Assembly: GCA_003313425.1 (NCBI GenBank)
Contig: NHZP01000064.1
Span: forward strand, 62,001-126,000
DNA from: Pseudopyrenochaeta lycopersici
Taxonomy: Eukaryota; Ascomycota; Dothideomycetes; Pleosporales; Pseudopyrenochaetaceae
Length of the DNA: 64,000 nucleotides
Reading direction: 5' to 3'
The notes beneath the pieces are model-generated. The model was not told the origin of the DNA and did not search any database. It was given only the letters and a program-made list of their open reading frames with translations. Below are positions 22,572 through 34,400 of this stretch, one piece after another. Numbering within the stretch: the first letter of the stretch is position 1; each line of letters begins with the position of its first letter. A program made the translations under genes and the position numbers.

Positions 22572-23400
22572 ATAGCTTCTTACTATTGTTATTTATATAG
22601 TATTTTCTACTAAGACTTATATATAAACTTAACTTTTCTTAAAATTAACCTAATTATAGCTATTTTATATATTATTTAAAGTAGCTAGCTATTCTTTACT
22701 CTCTTTCTAATGTCTTACATTAAATTACTTTACTCTTTTTCTTCTTTTTCTTATTTAACGTAGCTAGCTATTCTCTACTCTCCTTCTAATATCTTATATT
22801 AAATTACTTTACTCTCTTCTTCTTTTTTCTTATTTAAACTAGTTAACTATTCTTTTATAAATACTATATAAAATATATCTATTTTCTTCTTTCCTCTTCT
22901 AAGATACTATATATAATACTAGCTACTCCTTTACTAGTAATATGCTTAAAAATCCGCCTATCTTGATATACCTCTCCTATCCATCTACCTAGCTCCTCCT
23001 TACTATCTACCTGCCCTTAATATCCTACCTCCCAAAGCCTACTATCTTAAATTCCTCTACCTACCTCTAGCCTTGCTTTTGCCTCTACTGCTGCTCGTAG
23101 CCTATATAGTACTGCTATCGCTACGTTCGGCCATGCGCAATCTGCCTGCCTACTACTCTGCTTGCTGCTCTGCTTGCTGCTCTGCTTGCTACCTTGCTTT
23201 CTGCCGCAGAGATACTCCATCATCCCACACTTCCAGCACGTTTGAACCTCCTTTTTATACCTTACTCTGCTCCGCAGCTTATCTATCTCTCAGAAACCCT
23301 CCTGCCCTAGCTGCGGACACTGCCACAGACTGTGCACTGCTGCCTCGCGCTCCTGCTGCTCCTATCGCCGCTTGTATTGCTGCTACTTAGCCTGCTGCTT
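22572..23400 (-). pseudogene. RecQ-type (TLH-like) helicase, 3' fragment only
   Basis: The stretch 22,900-23,350 matches 42,930-43,380, the C-terminal coding part of the helicase pseudogene described at 42,927-46,325, including the zinc-binding-like TCWKCG segment (+ strand 23,235-23,260 region). The AT-rich DNA at 22,572-22,890 corresponds to 42,617-42,920, downstream of that gene. Similarity stops near 23,400, so all helicase motifs are missing. Together with the tandem array at 15.7-17.3 kb, and ignoring the Copia insertion, it forms a second, 5'-truncated copy of the same module. Confidence 0.7.
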
Positions 23401-24598
23401 AGACCGCCCCTTATTACAGTTACACCTTCTTATAAGTTTACTACTACTCTAGTTGCTAACTCCTTTTTTGCCCCTACTCTAGTTGTTTACTCCTTATTTA
23501 CCCCTACTTTACTACTTTCCTTCTTATTTACCCCTACTTTAGTCGTTTGCCCCTCTTTTACCCTTACTTAACTTACCCTAACCTTTAACCTAAATACTTT
23601 ACTACTATTACTTACTTTACCTACACTTTTAAAATCTACTTATAACTCTTCTTTATCTTCTAATCTTCTAATCTTCTATAGAACTCTAACCTAACCTCTA
23701 TTACCTAATTTATAACCTATTACTTCTTCTTTTTCTACTAATATACATAACTCTTCTCTTATAATACTAAATACCTCTATGCTTATCCTTCTACTATTAC
23801 TAAATTAAATTACTATATTATTCTAATTAATAACTTATCCCCCTTATTATATAAAATAACTATTTACCTAAACTAACCCCAAATTTATTATTATTACCCT
23901 AGTTACTTTATTATGTCTTCTCTATTAAAACTCTTTTATATGCCCTTCTACTAACTAGTTCTACTTAATACTTGTGCTACTATCTAGCCTCCTTAAACTT
24001 ACACATTTATATCTAATAAGAATACTCTTAATCTTAATTTTAATTAATCTCTTACTACTACTAATCTACTCTCTATTATATCTTAACACTTTTTAACCTA
24101 CTCTTATTAAACTCTAAAATAACTTACTCTTCTTATTAAATATAAGGAGAACCTTAGAAGTATAGTATAGGAAGGACTAATAACTATTACTAATTAACAG
24201 AACCTTTAGAAGTAGAGGACATATAGAAGAAAGTAGGAGACAGAACTTAATAAGGAATATAATTATAATCAACACACAATTAATTTATCGTAATTATTAA
24301 TTCTGCAAAGCGTATTTTAGTATTTTATCTAACACTTCTATACCTTTTACTTAACTCTACCTTATTCTTAATTAACTCTAAACCTACTCTCTAACCCCCT
24401 AAATAATAATACTATTACTACTTACCTCTAATACAATCCCTTACTCTTCTTTTTACAATTCTTTTTTATACTTTATACACTGCTTTTTATTACTCCCTTA
24501 TCTATAGTAGCTTGTTACAACCCTAAATAAATCGACTTGCTTATTAACAATCTATATTTTGTACTTTACTCGCTTGTAGAAACTACTAACAATCTATC
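23401..24598. other. AT-rich DNA with a decayed LTR
   Basis: No gene is seen. Near 23,440-23,570 a short direct repeat (TTTACCCCTACTYTAGT) recurs about four times. A type-B Copia LTR relic occupies 24,126-24,307. The last 100 bases lie downstream of the KR-repeat gene. Confidence 0.55.
24126..24307 (+). repeat. Decayed solo LTR, Copia type B
   Basis: The core (TATAGGAAGGACTAATAACT and GAAGTAGAGGACATATAGAA) aligns with the LTR at 854-1016 (TAGTAGGACCGATAACT and GAAGTAGAGGAGCTATAAA). It ends ATTCTGCA. No Copia body adjoins it on either side. Confidence 0.55.
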
Positions 24599-24732
24599 TT
24601 AGAAATCTGCACTAGTGAAGTCTAAATCTGCACTAAACTCCAAATCTGGTCTAGCTGAGTCGCTATTACACGCTGACTCAACCCCTACTTGGCAAATCCC
24701 TGCCTGCTTAAGTCTACCACCTTCCTGGCCTC

Positions 24733-25760
24733 GCTGTGCCTCCCTCTTCGCCACTAGTTGCGCCTCCTCAGAGCTTTAGTCTTGTATCGTCTGTCTGATG
24801 AAGATTCCATCTGCCACCCCGCTAATACCCTTACTTACACCCTTAACTACCCTACTAACACGACTACCTCGCCCGCGTCTACTACGTCCCTAGCCTCGCT
24901 GCGGCTCCCTCTTCGCCACTGGTTGCGCCTCCTCAGAGCTTTGGTCTTGTATCGTCTGTCCGATAAAGATTCCATCTACCACCCCGCCAATACCCTTACT
25001 TACACTCTCAACCACCCCACTAACACGACTACCTCGCCCGCGTCCACCACGTCCCTGGCCTCGCTGCGGCTCCCTCTTGGCCACTGGCTGCGCCTCCTAA
25101 GAGGTCTAGTCTTGGATTGTCTGTCCGATGAAAATTGCGTCTGCTGCGCCGCCAATCCCCTCACTTACGCCCTCCACAACACCGCCAACACAACTACCTC
25201 GCCCGCGTCCACCACGTCCCCGGCCTCGCTGCGGCTCCCTCTTCGCAACTAGCTGCGATCCCTGAGAGGTCTGGTCTTGGATCGTCTGCCCAATAAAAAT
25301 AGCATCTGCTGTACCGCCAATACCTTCAGTTACGCCCTCAACGACGTCGCCAATACGACCAGCTCGCCCGCGTCCACCACGTCCTCGGCCTCGCTGTGGC
25401 TCTCTCTTCGCTACTGGCTGCGATTCCTCAGACGTCTGGTCTTGGATCGTCTGTCTGATGAAGATTCCATCTGCCACCCCGCCAATACCTTCAGTTACAC
25501 CCTCAACCACCCTACCAACACGACCCGCCCGGCCACGTCCACCACGGACCCGGCCTCGCTGTGGCTCTCTCTTCGCCACTGGCTGCGCCTCTTGAGATGT
25601 CTGGTCCTAGATCGTCTGCCCGATGAAAATTGCGTCTGCTGCGCCGCCAATCCCCTCAGTTACACCCTCAACAACACCACCAACACGACCCGCCCAGCCA
25701 CGTCCACCGCGGCCCCGGCCTCGCTGTGGCTCTCTCTTTGCAACCGCCTGGGCCTCCTCA
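24733..25760 (-). repeat. Tandem repeat, 165-bp period, 6-7 units
   Basis: The VAKREPQRG-coding box recurs at minus-strand positions ending near 25,735, 25,570, 25,405, 25,240, 25,075, 24,910 and 24,745, spaced exactly 165 bp. The period is a whole number of codons. Units differ mainly by transitions. Confidence 0.9.
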
Positions 25761-25841
25761 GAACTCTGGTCTCGGATTGTCTGGCTCCTGATGCTGTTAG
25801 TAACCTAGTATATTGTTCGCTGTGTAGGACCTACAGATCAT

Positions 25842-28680
25842 CAGTGTGTTAAATGGATGGATCGGCCAGCCGATCCAAATCCATTAGGTGGCTTGGATGG
25901 CTTTTGGATAATCGCTGGATCTAAGCCAAATTGGTCTTTAAGGCTGAAGCCACCGAACTATATTTAATCTCTAAAGAGCGTAATTACGACTAGTTACATT
26001 ACTGGATCGCTCGCCATCATGTTAATAATGCTGGCACAATCCCAGGAGTAGAGACATTGCGCGGCTTAGATTATATCTTACTCAAGATAATTACGACGTT
26101 TCGTTACCATAAGTCCTATATAGCTAAAGACTCGTTTAGGTTCATCGCTCATTGCTAGGATAGATAGCATGTCAAACGCCATCTGCGCAAGATAAGGATA
26201 TTCCTTTAAGCCGATCGTACGCCACCATTAAATTAGGCAGTCGTTAACATTAATAATTGCTTAATCGCAGAACCGCTCGAACTCATCCTAAGGAGTAGCT
26301 TTGCGGGCATCCAAGTAAACCTTGTCAAGATGTTGCCGACGATAAGCAATAACTTTATTCAGCTCACGTTGCTTCTGCGGTAAGATAGCTTCTAATACAA
26401 CTTACTTCTTATATTAAAGCCTATACAACAACTTAACAGACTTCTTACCTAATAAAACCCAAGACTTCTTGCGAGCCCATCTCTACTCAATAAAGCGCCA
26501 AGTGTAACTCAGATAAAGTACTGTTGCCGCAAGATATGCGGGAGAGTCGTCAAGTTTAGCGTAATATTCTTCTACCTTATCAAGCGCAAGTTTAATCTGG
26601 GTCCTAAAATACCATTAACCTTCAGTAGCCGCTGCCGGCGCGTCCTTATAATTATTATACACTTCGGTAAGATACTCAATAATACACTCAAGGTCTAGCA
26701 TAACATTAAAGAGTCCACAAGTCTTCCCATCGCCCAGGCGGCCTTAAAGGTCCATAGTAGCCTCCTAGCATAGCTCAAGGAGCTTCGCATACTAAGTAAG
26801 AATAGCCCAGTCTTCCTCGGACAGTGTATCCTATATAATTGCATTGCGAGCCGCATCAGGATCGTTATCATGTTTCTTAGTCTTCTTCTTTAAAGCAGCT
26901 TCGCGCTTACTTTGGATAAAGTCGTCGAACGGCGCGCGCAGAGGAAGCAGCGTCTTAATCTCGTTATAGACACTATTCCAGCGAGTATTATTACTCCTAT
27001 AAAGTTCGCGAATCTTTATTGTATACCACTCGTCTTTATTAACTATCTGCTCAAAATATTCTCGTTATTTATTATGCCAGCGATTCCTTCGCGATAGACT
27101 TAAATAAGTCTAGATAATCAAGTTATAAGCTTTACTAACTGGTCCCGTTCTCCTCTAGCGCTTCAATTCATCCCGCATGTTTCCTAGAATCGCATCTTTA
27201 AATTCGAAAAGTTTCTTGTCAAATCTGAATAAAAGGTAGCGCGCAATCAGGTTAATAATATAGCCAGCACAACGAAGACGTCACTCCTTAGGTTTAAAGC
27301 CAAATCTTGCTCCGATTACTTCCATCGCCGTGTTATTATTTAAGGTATTATCTAATATAAAGAATCCTAGCTTACTTGTAATATTAAAGTCCTCGATGAC
27401 CGTAATAACTTAGTCTGCGATATCAACACTGTAATAGGACTCACTCTGCTCCGGCGACGATAGAAGAATCGACTACGTCTTGAAGTTGGCATCTAGAAAG
27501 TGAGCCGTAACTCCGTTCAGCGAGAGACAATTACTAGAGGTCCATAAGTCAAAGGCGATGTGGATCTTGCTAATAGCATTATGCAAGGCGTTTTTCACAG
27601 TAGCCTTGTGAATTTGGTAGCCCTGCATAATCCAGTTACGCACAGTTCAACCGCAAGGCAAGGCAACACCCGCGCGCAGTAAGAGATAGGTAATAAAGTC
27701 GCGAAAGACCTCACTATCCACCTGTTAGAAGGAGACATTGTCGTACACAATCCAACGTGCGAGTAGCTTCCGAAAATGCACCTCGTCAAAGGCAATTACT
27801 AACTCATTTAGGGTAGCCTGCTCCGCCGATCTATATGCATCAAGACTTACTAGTAGTAGTAAGCCTTTGCCTGCATATTGCTCGACCAACTTTGTCTTCT
27901 TATTCCACCCAAGCCTGTGGACTTGGTGAAGATAATCAGATGCATTACTGCTTCCTTTGTCGACCATGTAATAGTAATTATACTAGGCTCGAAACACCGG
28001 ATCTACCTTATGACATTTCATACAAAGCCACCAGCGTGATCCGGTCTCCGTCTCTTCAGTTAGCACGCCAAATTGCCATATCCACGAACACAGGCCGCCC
28101 GTTAATCGCTGAAGCGGTATAGTGTGGCCAGGCAGTCTATCCCACTCAACTTCATAATAGTCGAACTTTAATTGCTCGAACTAATTCAGCTCGCCAAGTT
28201 GTACTTTCTTACTCAGATCTGTGTCGAAAGTTAGAACAGTAGTAAGAGTTAACACCTCCAATAACGTCGAAGCTACATCTAAGACAATTACGGAGGCGCC
28301 GCCGATATCTGATAGTAACGACAGTTCCGGCGATAATGTTAATAATGGATATTTAGCGCGATATCCGGCACGTGCTGCCTTTATATCTAGATACTAACAG
28401 GATTCTTAAGGCTCAAAGTTTATCTTACTAAAGTCAAAAGAACGTTAAAAGTTAGGTTTAAAAGAAGACATCATAAAGCTTTGGATATAGGTAGGAGAAA
28501 CAGTGCGTTCGAAGCTTCATCGTTATCAGGGGCTGGCTAACTAAGGAAATAGGAGGCGATGGCTGAAGCCACACTACCGCATATAGATGGATCGCCAAAT
28601 CCATTATGCATCTGGATTCAGCCATCCAAAGCCATATTTAGATGGATCATCTAAATCAGCGCCATCCGTTTAATACACTG
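25842..28680 (-). mobile_element. Complete hAT DNA transposon
   Basis: The element is 2,839 bp. It starts CAGTGTGTTAAATGGATGG and ends with the inverse CCATCCGTTTAATACACTG (19 bp, two mismatches). The flanks are a perfect 8-bp duplication CAGATCAT (25,834-25,841 and 28,681-28,688). The CAGTG terminus and 8-bp duplication are hallmarks of hAT. Subterminal GGATGGATCG and ATCCAAATCC words repeat near both ends. It sits inside exon 1, just before the intron of the KR-repeat gene, and is itself RIP-degraded. Confidence 0.95.
25990..28474 (-). pseudogene. hAT transposase, RIP-degraded
   Basis: One minus-strand frame can be followed from ATG at 28,474 to near 25,990. A BED-type zinc finger is visible at about 28,040-27,900: WWLCMKCHK, then DYLHQVHRLG, giving C-x2-C and H-x3-H. 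The core contains HIAFDLWTSSNCLSLNGVTA (about 27,565-27,500) and DNTLNNNTAMEVIG (about 27,360-27,310). The C-terminal dimerisation part reads DEPKRVFSYIGLMVTKRRN and AAQCLYSWDC (about 26,150-26,030), the usual ERVFS...R..L region. Many TAA/TAG interrupt it. The enzyme would have cut the element out and reinserted it; this copy cannot. The open frame on another phase at 27,595-27,795 is a shadow. Confidence 0.85.
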
Positions 28681-28836
28681 CAGATCATCAACACCTGCAG
28701 GTACATCAAGGCCAATCGTGGTTAGAAGCCCAGACAGGAGGCTATCAGAGAGACCCTCTGAGAGGACAACAGGTGCGGTATTAGCAGTCATGCCTGCAGT
28801 AAACGCCAAAATGGCCGCGACCGTTGATGCTCGCAT

Positions 28837-29902
28837 AGTAAAAGGGGCTTTGTTAAGGATTGGTAGTCTTAAACTTAGGGAAAAGAGCGCTGAGTAAAAT
28901 TATTCACAGAAGATGCGTGTCTAGAAATAAAATAGAGAGATGCTAATAATATAAGTTCTAATTAGGGTAAAAGATACTTATTTTATATCCTTTCAAGATA
29001 CCTCCTATAAGGACGAAAATCGTGCCCCTAACATGCCAAGCTGCTTGCGTCGTTTCGACATGTTAGCCACCAAGCCAGACGCATAAACGATAGCCCTTCA
29101 AACCTATCTATTTGTCAGCAAAAACAATCGTATAATAAGGGAGGCTCTTAAAGAAACTCGTAGGGTTTGGTCTTAGCAGAGACGTCGCGACATAGACGAC
29201 AATAATGACTAGACCCGCATTGCCTTGGCATAAACAGTACTTCCCTAGCACCCCCAGTGCACGGCCTATTCGGCATAACGCGGCCGAACTTAACACAATC
29301 GCGCTAATTAATTACTATACTGAACAGAAGGGGGCATAAACGAAGCAGCCGTATTAGGTAACAGGATTAGTAACTAAGAAACACCTGTCTAGTCTATGTA
29401 GTGTTTCAAAGCCTTCTAGAAGCTGCTGTAAGTGTCTTAGCGTAGCTCGTGCATTTACTCTAACCTCTAACAGTCTGTGCGTCTCCACTGCACCTCCCTT
29501 AGCGAACTGTTTCAACCGCTGGTTCTAACTTCCCCCACACAAGCCCAACAGTCGGGATTTACTAACATGCTAGTTACTTGGACGTTTAGCTATTCTTGCT
29601 ATGCTGTTTTGTTGACAACTAAGGTCTCTGCATAATGCAGCAGGGACGTAGAGAAACGCTAGTGTTAGGTATGCTATCTTTACCTTGTGCTGCGCTTTAC
29701 ACTAAGTCCGTATGCGATATGCGGTAGCGAGGTAACAGCTACAAAAAACCGACGCTCTTTCAGCATCTGCCTCTGCTGCATTTCCTTTATCTTTAGCTTC
29801 GCTGTACTCCTATCTCTTTTCTTTCGTCTATTCTTACTTACCCAGCCTAACGTCCTCTCCTCCTATTTGTCTATCTATCTCCTCTTACGCCTGCCTGCTA
29901 AA
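28837..29902. other. Intergenic, divergent promoter region
   Basis: This lies between the minus-strand KR-repeat gene (start 28,836) and the plus-strand ORF at 29,903. Plus-strand frames upstream of 29,903 are hydrophobic and open (29,687 on) but the first ATG in good context is at 29,903. A minus-strand frame at 29,108-29,296 opens on GTG and looks accidental. Nothing else is recognised. Confidence 0.5.
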
Positions 29903-31243
29903 ATGCAATTCGCTTGTCGTACAGTTCTAATGGCTAGCCTTTTACAGTCTGTAAGAGGCATAGCCATAGACAATCTTACTGTAGAATTCAACACGGCAGT
30001 CGCTAGTGGCGGTGTTAGCATCCTAGTAGAGCGTGAGTTGCTATCTACGCTGTGCACGGTAATATAACCCTAACACGTAGGCCCCGCAGCCACTATAGAT
30101 CCTACTGTAGCTGTAAGGATAGGCACAGAGCAGAGGCTTCCTGGCTCCTACACACTTCTTCTGGTTGATAAGCCCAGATGTAATGTATCCTCTCCGTCTC
30201 TTTGCTCTATGCAGTCGGGTCTAGTGTCCTCCTATCAGCTTACGTTTCTCGCGGGTAAGATAGTGTACGAGCTTATTAACCCAAGTAAGCCCTCCTCGCA
30301 GGCACCTTATGCTATAGAATTGCTAACGAGTAACCTTCCTCTACTAGATAGCTCTATACAGCTTCTTCTAAACATAACAGATGGCCAACCTCCAGACCCG
30401 GCAGCGTTGTTTGTTGAGCCGTGGGCTAGCCTACACACTATCGCAGGGAACGTGTATAATGCATTAAGCGAACAGGATGTAAAAAGAAGCCTAGAACAAT
30501 CAAAGAGTAAGAAACCTACTAGGACCGGGTCTGAGAAAGCGCGCAAAACTTGAGAGGCTAGGCCCAAGTCAACGAGGCCGGCTATGAATATTACTGTGAA
30601 CTTTGGCAGTGAGAACGAGAACGAGAATAAGAATTACGGCGAGTTACTACACAGCACACCTCTTGTCTAGCCTTTTGCAGCTCTTGCCGTGCTAGTAGCT
30701 GTTTAAATTACACAGCGTAGTCTTACAAGCATATTGTGGATAATCCTCCTTATATAGTCTTCGCTTAAGACCAGACCTAAAGACTTTATAAGCCGCGGAC
30801 GATTGCGCCTAAATATCCTGCCTATAGACCTTTACATTCAGCAGCGGGACAACGACAGTATCTCGCACTTTAGCAAGGTTTTTCCAGTTAGACTCAGCCT
30901 TTGCCACTTAGGAGCCCGTCCTAAAAACGCAGCTGCAGATAACAGCTACCTATAGTTAGAGAACAGGTAAAAGCTCTTTCTATCTATATCTATTTACATA
31001 GTCTGAGGAACTGTAGTGCTAAAACAGTCTAGGAACATTTCTTAGCGTAGTTGTGTCGTGGCGGAGGAAAGCAAAAGACTATTACTACTTATTTCTGCGC
31101 GCGGTCAGAGCCTAGCTTATGGACAGACTTTTTTTTTTTTTTTAGAAAAATTAGTTCTAGGTTCTTTTATAGAGCTGCACAGCTGCTCTACGTTCTGTGT
31201 TAAAGTAGAACGTATTTTCGCTATACGCGATAAATATAGCTAG
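29903..31243 (+). pseudogene. Secreted or membrane protein of unknown family, RIP-degraded
   Basis: From ATG 29,903 (context CTAAAATGC) one phase can be followed for 447 codons to TAG near 31,241-31,243. It is broken by TAA at 30,065, 30,071 and 30,704, TGA at 30,551, TAG near 30,668 and several later ones. Residues 1-21 (MQFACRTVLMASLLQSVRGI) are a signal peptide. The middle has SYTLLLVDKPRC and ELLTSNLPLLDSSIQLLLN, then a basic stretch. About residues 230-290 hold MNITVNFGSENENENKNYGE and one or two hydrophobic segments (PFAALAVLVAV, ILWIILL). The paralogue at 8 kb reads CGA and TGG at two of the stop positions, proving C-to-T and G-to-A change. If TAA 30,704 is authentic, the protein ends in a hydrophobic, GPI-like tail instead. 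Function unknown. Confidence 0.6.
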
Positions 31244-31400
31244 GCTCAATAGTTAAGCAATCGCAAACAGCAACCCTGCTGCAATACTCTTCTAGGTTTC
31301 GCATCAAACTCTGCGCTTTCTACCTCAGATTAAGATCTTAATTAGATAATAACTCTCCTAGTTGCTTCTAGTCACTGCTTGAAGATGGCACGAAAAGACT
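30365..31400. repeat. Segmental duplication of 7,975-9,010 (copy 2)
   Basis: Same-orientation match to 7,975-9,010 covering the 3' two-thirds of the 29,903 ORF, the spacer and the final codons of the minus-strand ORF at 31,368. In copy 2 both flanking genes continue, so copy 1 is the truncated derivative. A T-homopolymer run near 31,127-31,142 is shorter in copy 1. Confidence 0.8.
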
Positions 31401-34400
31401 GCTACTACTACCTGATCCACCCTCGCCAATAGCCTCGTCGCTGCTCTTATTAACACTAACCTGGCGCGTGAATACCTCTCTTATACTCCTTCTAGGAGGA
31501 GCATAGCAGTTGCCGCCAGTTTCGTTTTTGTTGTTATAACTGCTTGCACCCTCATTATAAACATTCCTGCCCGCCCCACTAGAATCTCGCACGATTTCTA
31601 CTATTAGCTCGTCCAATTCATCAAGGCTTTTATTCTTAATCCGCTCTAACATAATTAGTCTTAGGGGCCGCGACCGCTCCTATACCAGCTTGAACCCTTT
31701 CTTCCCAGCACTCCTCTTGCCGGCTACCTAGTACTCTTCGGCGCCGTCCTAGCTATAGATGCGAACCCCTTGAGCCTCACAAGCCCTAATGAGCTCGGAT
31801 GTCTCCTATCCCTGTGTATTCCAGCCGTCTCTAAACACCTCCCGTCGCGCCTTCTAAAGAAGGGAGATAATAGTATGAGGCATGGACTGAAATAGAAGCT
31901 TAACTTTGTTAGGATTAGTATATACAGCGGAAAACCACATCATTCTCCGCGTTAGGCCTTGTCTGCGACTGGTCTTAGTTGATAAGATTAGCGCAGCATT
32001 TGATGGGTAGGGAAGCACCCAGTGCGTTAAACGAATAAGGTAGAAGAATTCGTCAAGCCACTGTTCCGCCTTCCTATATCCAAGCCGTCGTTCAATTAAC
32101 CCAAAGCTCTTCTGTAAAATCGCTCGATAAGGTTTGCTAGCCCAACCCAGCCGCTCCTCTCTGTCGTCCTATAGAAATAAAAAGCTAAGCAGATCTACTA
32201 CTTTCTTAAACTGCATCTTGTTTCCTGTCACAAAATAGGGTAGGCTGGCGACACTATTAACAAAGAACATCTCTTTCATGCCTCAGTAGTAGTACTCCAC
32301 TTCGCCGTCCTGCTGGATCGCTTCCAGTGCAAGCTCAGGGTAGCGCTTGTTAGTTTTCAGCATAGCCTTCTACAAGTCCGAATCAAACTGCTGCAGGTTA
32401 AGGACATGGAGGTACTCAAGCCACTTGGCTAGCAGTCTCAGGTTCTGGCTGACATTGTACCGATTATACCATGCCTCAGCTTGGTTGAAGCGAATGTAAA
32501 CATCGCGCAGATCCTTGACTGCCCGCCATCTCCGCTTGTACTCCGTATGCATGAGCAGATTCCCAACTAACATATTATCCCCGTGCGGTAGAGCCAACCG
32601 CCAGGTTGCCCAGTTAAACTTAGGCAAGAACCAGCCAACACCACATCGTTCCATGCTGTCCTGCAACCCAAGACCTTCCTTAACTACGATCTTCTGTCCA
32701 CGGGTATGCTCCCAGTAATCCTTGTAGAGCAGCGATTCTCGCTAGAGTAAATTGCTGCCGTAACAAAACCGGAGTGCTCGCAGGGCCACAACCATAACGA
32801 TGGTCTCGGGTAGCGAGTATATCCTTGCCGCGTGCGCGAGGATATGCTCAAAAAGAAAACAGTACTTATTCATCTGAGCGTAGAGGAACCTAAGGAGGTC
32901 TTGCGTCGGGACTACGTAGTATGGAGGTGGAGTGTCAGCATCGTCGATTGAATCGTCGTAAAGGTCCCATTGGCGCCACTGCTCACAGACGTCCTCTATC
33001 ATTATTAATGAAATGCGGTGCTCCTCCCTAATTCCATACGACTTCCAGCGATTGTCGGTGAGATTTGCATGGGCCCGCTTTTTGCTGTGAAGATAGGCAA
33101 ACTCGCAGACAGCCTTAGAGAACAAGATGCCTCCGCCTTCTTGCCGGAGAGACCGGACATACCCAGGATCTAGCGCAAGATTCTCGAGAGACTCATTGTT
33201 AAACACGTACGTCTTGGACGTGTCGAACGGCGTCTTGACCAGCCCATAGAACTAAGAGTATATTAAACCGTCTGTGCTTTCCTTCCCATGCGGTGTGGCA
33301 AATAGCGTTTAGCCCATAGTGTCTCGCATCGTGGCCCAAGGATATGTAGTGCATCTGGGACCGCTTTTTGTCTGACTCCCGTTAGCGTTAACCGTTTCTC
33401 GAGTCTGAGCGTAGGCTTCGAGGCAACACTTCCTCCATAGGTACACCTCGGCCTCATGGTCTTCGGGGATTGAGTCGTACAGGAGAGCGCTGTCCCCTGA
33501 GGTAACTTGTTTCCCAAGGTCTACAAAGGTACGATCCTTGCTGTAGAACTGCGGATCGGTGGCCTTGGACCAGCACTGCTCCCAACGCCCGTACGCCGAG
33601 CTAAGACTAGCGTCCATGTACTCTAGCTTAGTGTTCTTTGCATTCAGGAACAGAGTAGCGCCTTCAAATTGACTGAAGCCAGGATTACTTGCGATAGCCT
33701 CGAGGATACAGTCCCAGAGTGGGTCGAGATGCCGTGGCTGTAGCGCGTACGTCAGAAGCTGCTCCCGAGCAGAGTCTTTCCGGGCAAAACTCTCAGCAGA
33801 CAGCGCGGTCGAGTCTAGGCTAACGATGTGTGCAGAAGCGGGATAATACTGTAGGATGTTTGCACATCCGATCGTCTTCTTCAGAGCAGGGCTAAGGATT
33901 GCGTCATACCAGAGCTGCTGATCTTAGTCGCTGAGGTAGGTAGTGTGCTTATATGTGCTTTCCACGTGGAGGGCAGGGAAGAAAATGTAAAGGAAAAGCG
34001 ATTCTATTCCAATCACCGAGCCAAAGCAGTAATAGGGAATCTTGTGGAGCGGAACATGCTTCTCAACCAAGTCTCCACGTTGGTTGCAGTTGGGAACCTT
34101 CAAGCTAAAATGCACGTCTGCGTTGAAGTTTAGGAAGGGGTGAGGCCTAGCGAGCCAGTTGATTCCCTGTCGAGCGACACCTAGGCTGCTGGGGAAGCAG
34201 CAGATACTGTCAATGTCAAAAGTAGTCTCGGCGGCGCGATCCTTAGTACTTTTCGAGTAGTGTTGTAATAGACATAAGTTTAGAGGCAGATTGCTATCAC
34301 TATTTTGCGCCTCCTCAGCCACAGCCACCGTAATTGTGCCTTCAAAGGCGCCTCGGCAGTCAACGCCGCGTACATCTGCCGGCTTCATCAACTTAGAGCT

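Larger units (their letters stand above)
24599..28836 (-). pseudogene. Secreted KR-punctuated repeat precursor (KEP-like), split by hAT
   Basis: Exon 1 is 28,836-28,689 plus 25,841-25,835; exon 2 is 25,787-24,599. With the hAT element and one target-site copy set aside, a 47-nt intron (25,834-25,788, GTAGGT...CTAAC...CAG) joins the exons in phase and gives exactly 447 codons plus stop. Residues 1-20 form a signal peptide (MRASTVAAILAFTAGMTANT). After residue 52 the protein is a set of 55-residue repeats, each carrying one VAKREPQRG-like box; KR occurs at residues 69-70 and then every 55 residues to 399-400. The intervening peptide is Gly/Arg-rich, then VVEGVTEGIGG and IFIGQTIQDQ. The layout fits secretion and cleavage after KR by a Kex2-type protease, as in KEP or RiPP precursors. 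At least five in-frame stops (for example 25,609, 24,888 region) are RIP-like. The product's role is unknown. Confidence 0.75.

Noticed and set aside
24733..25760. CRISPR-like regular repeats
   Set aside because: The 165-bp units are coding, without distinct spacers, in a eukaryotic sequence.
24758..25852. Plus-strand ORFs of 164 and 191 codons with NTT/STT repeats
   Set aside because: Antisense to the KR-repeat gene, where signal peptide, intron and exact codon total support the minus strand.
29108..29296. Minus-strand 62-codon membrane-like ORF
   Set aside because: Opens on GTG, has no paralogue and lies in the promoter region between two genes.
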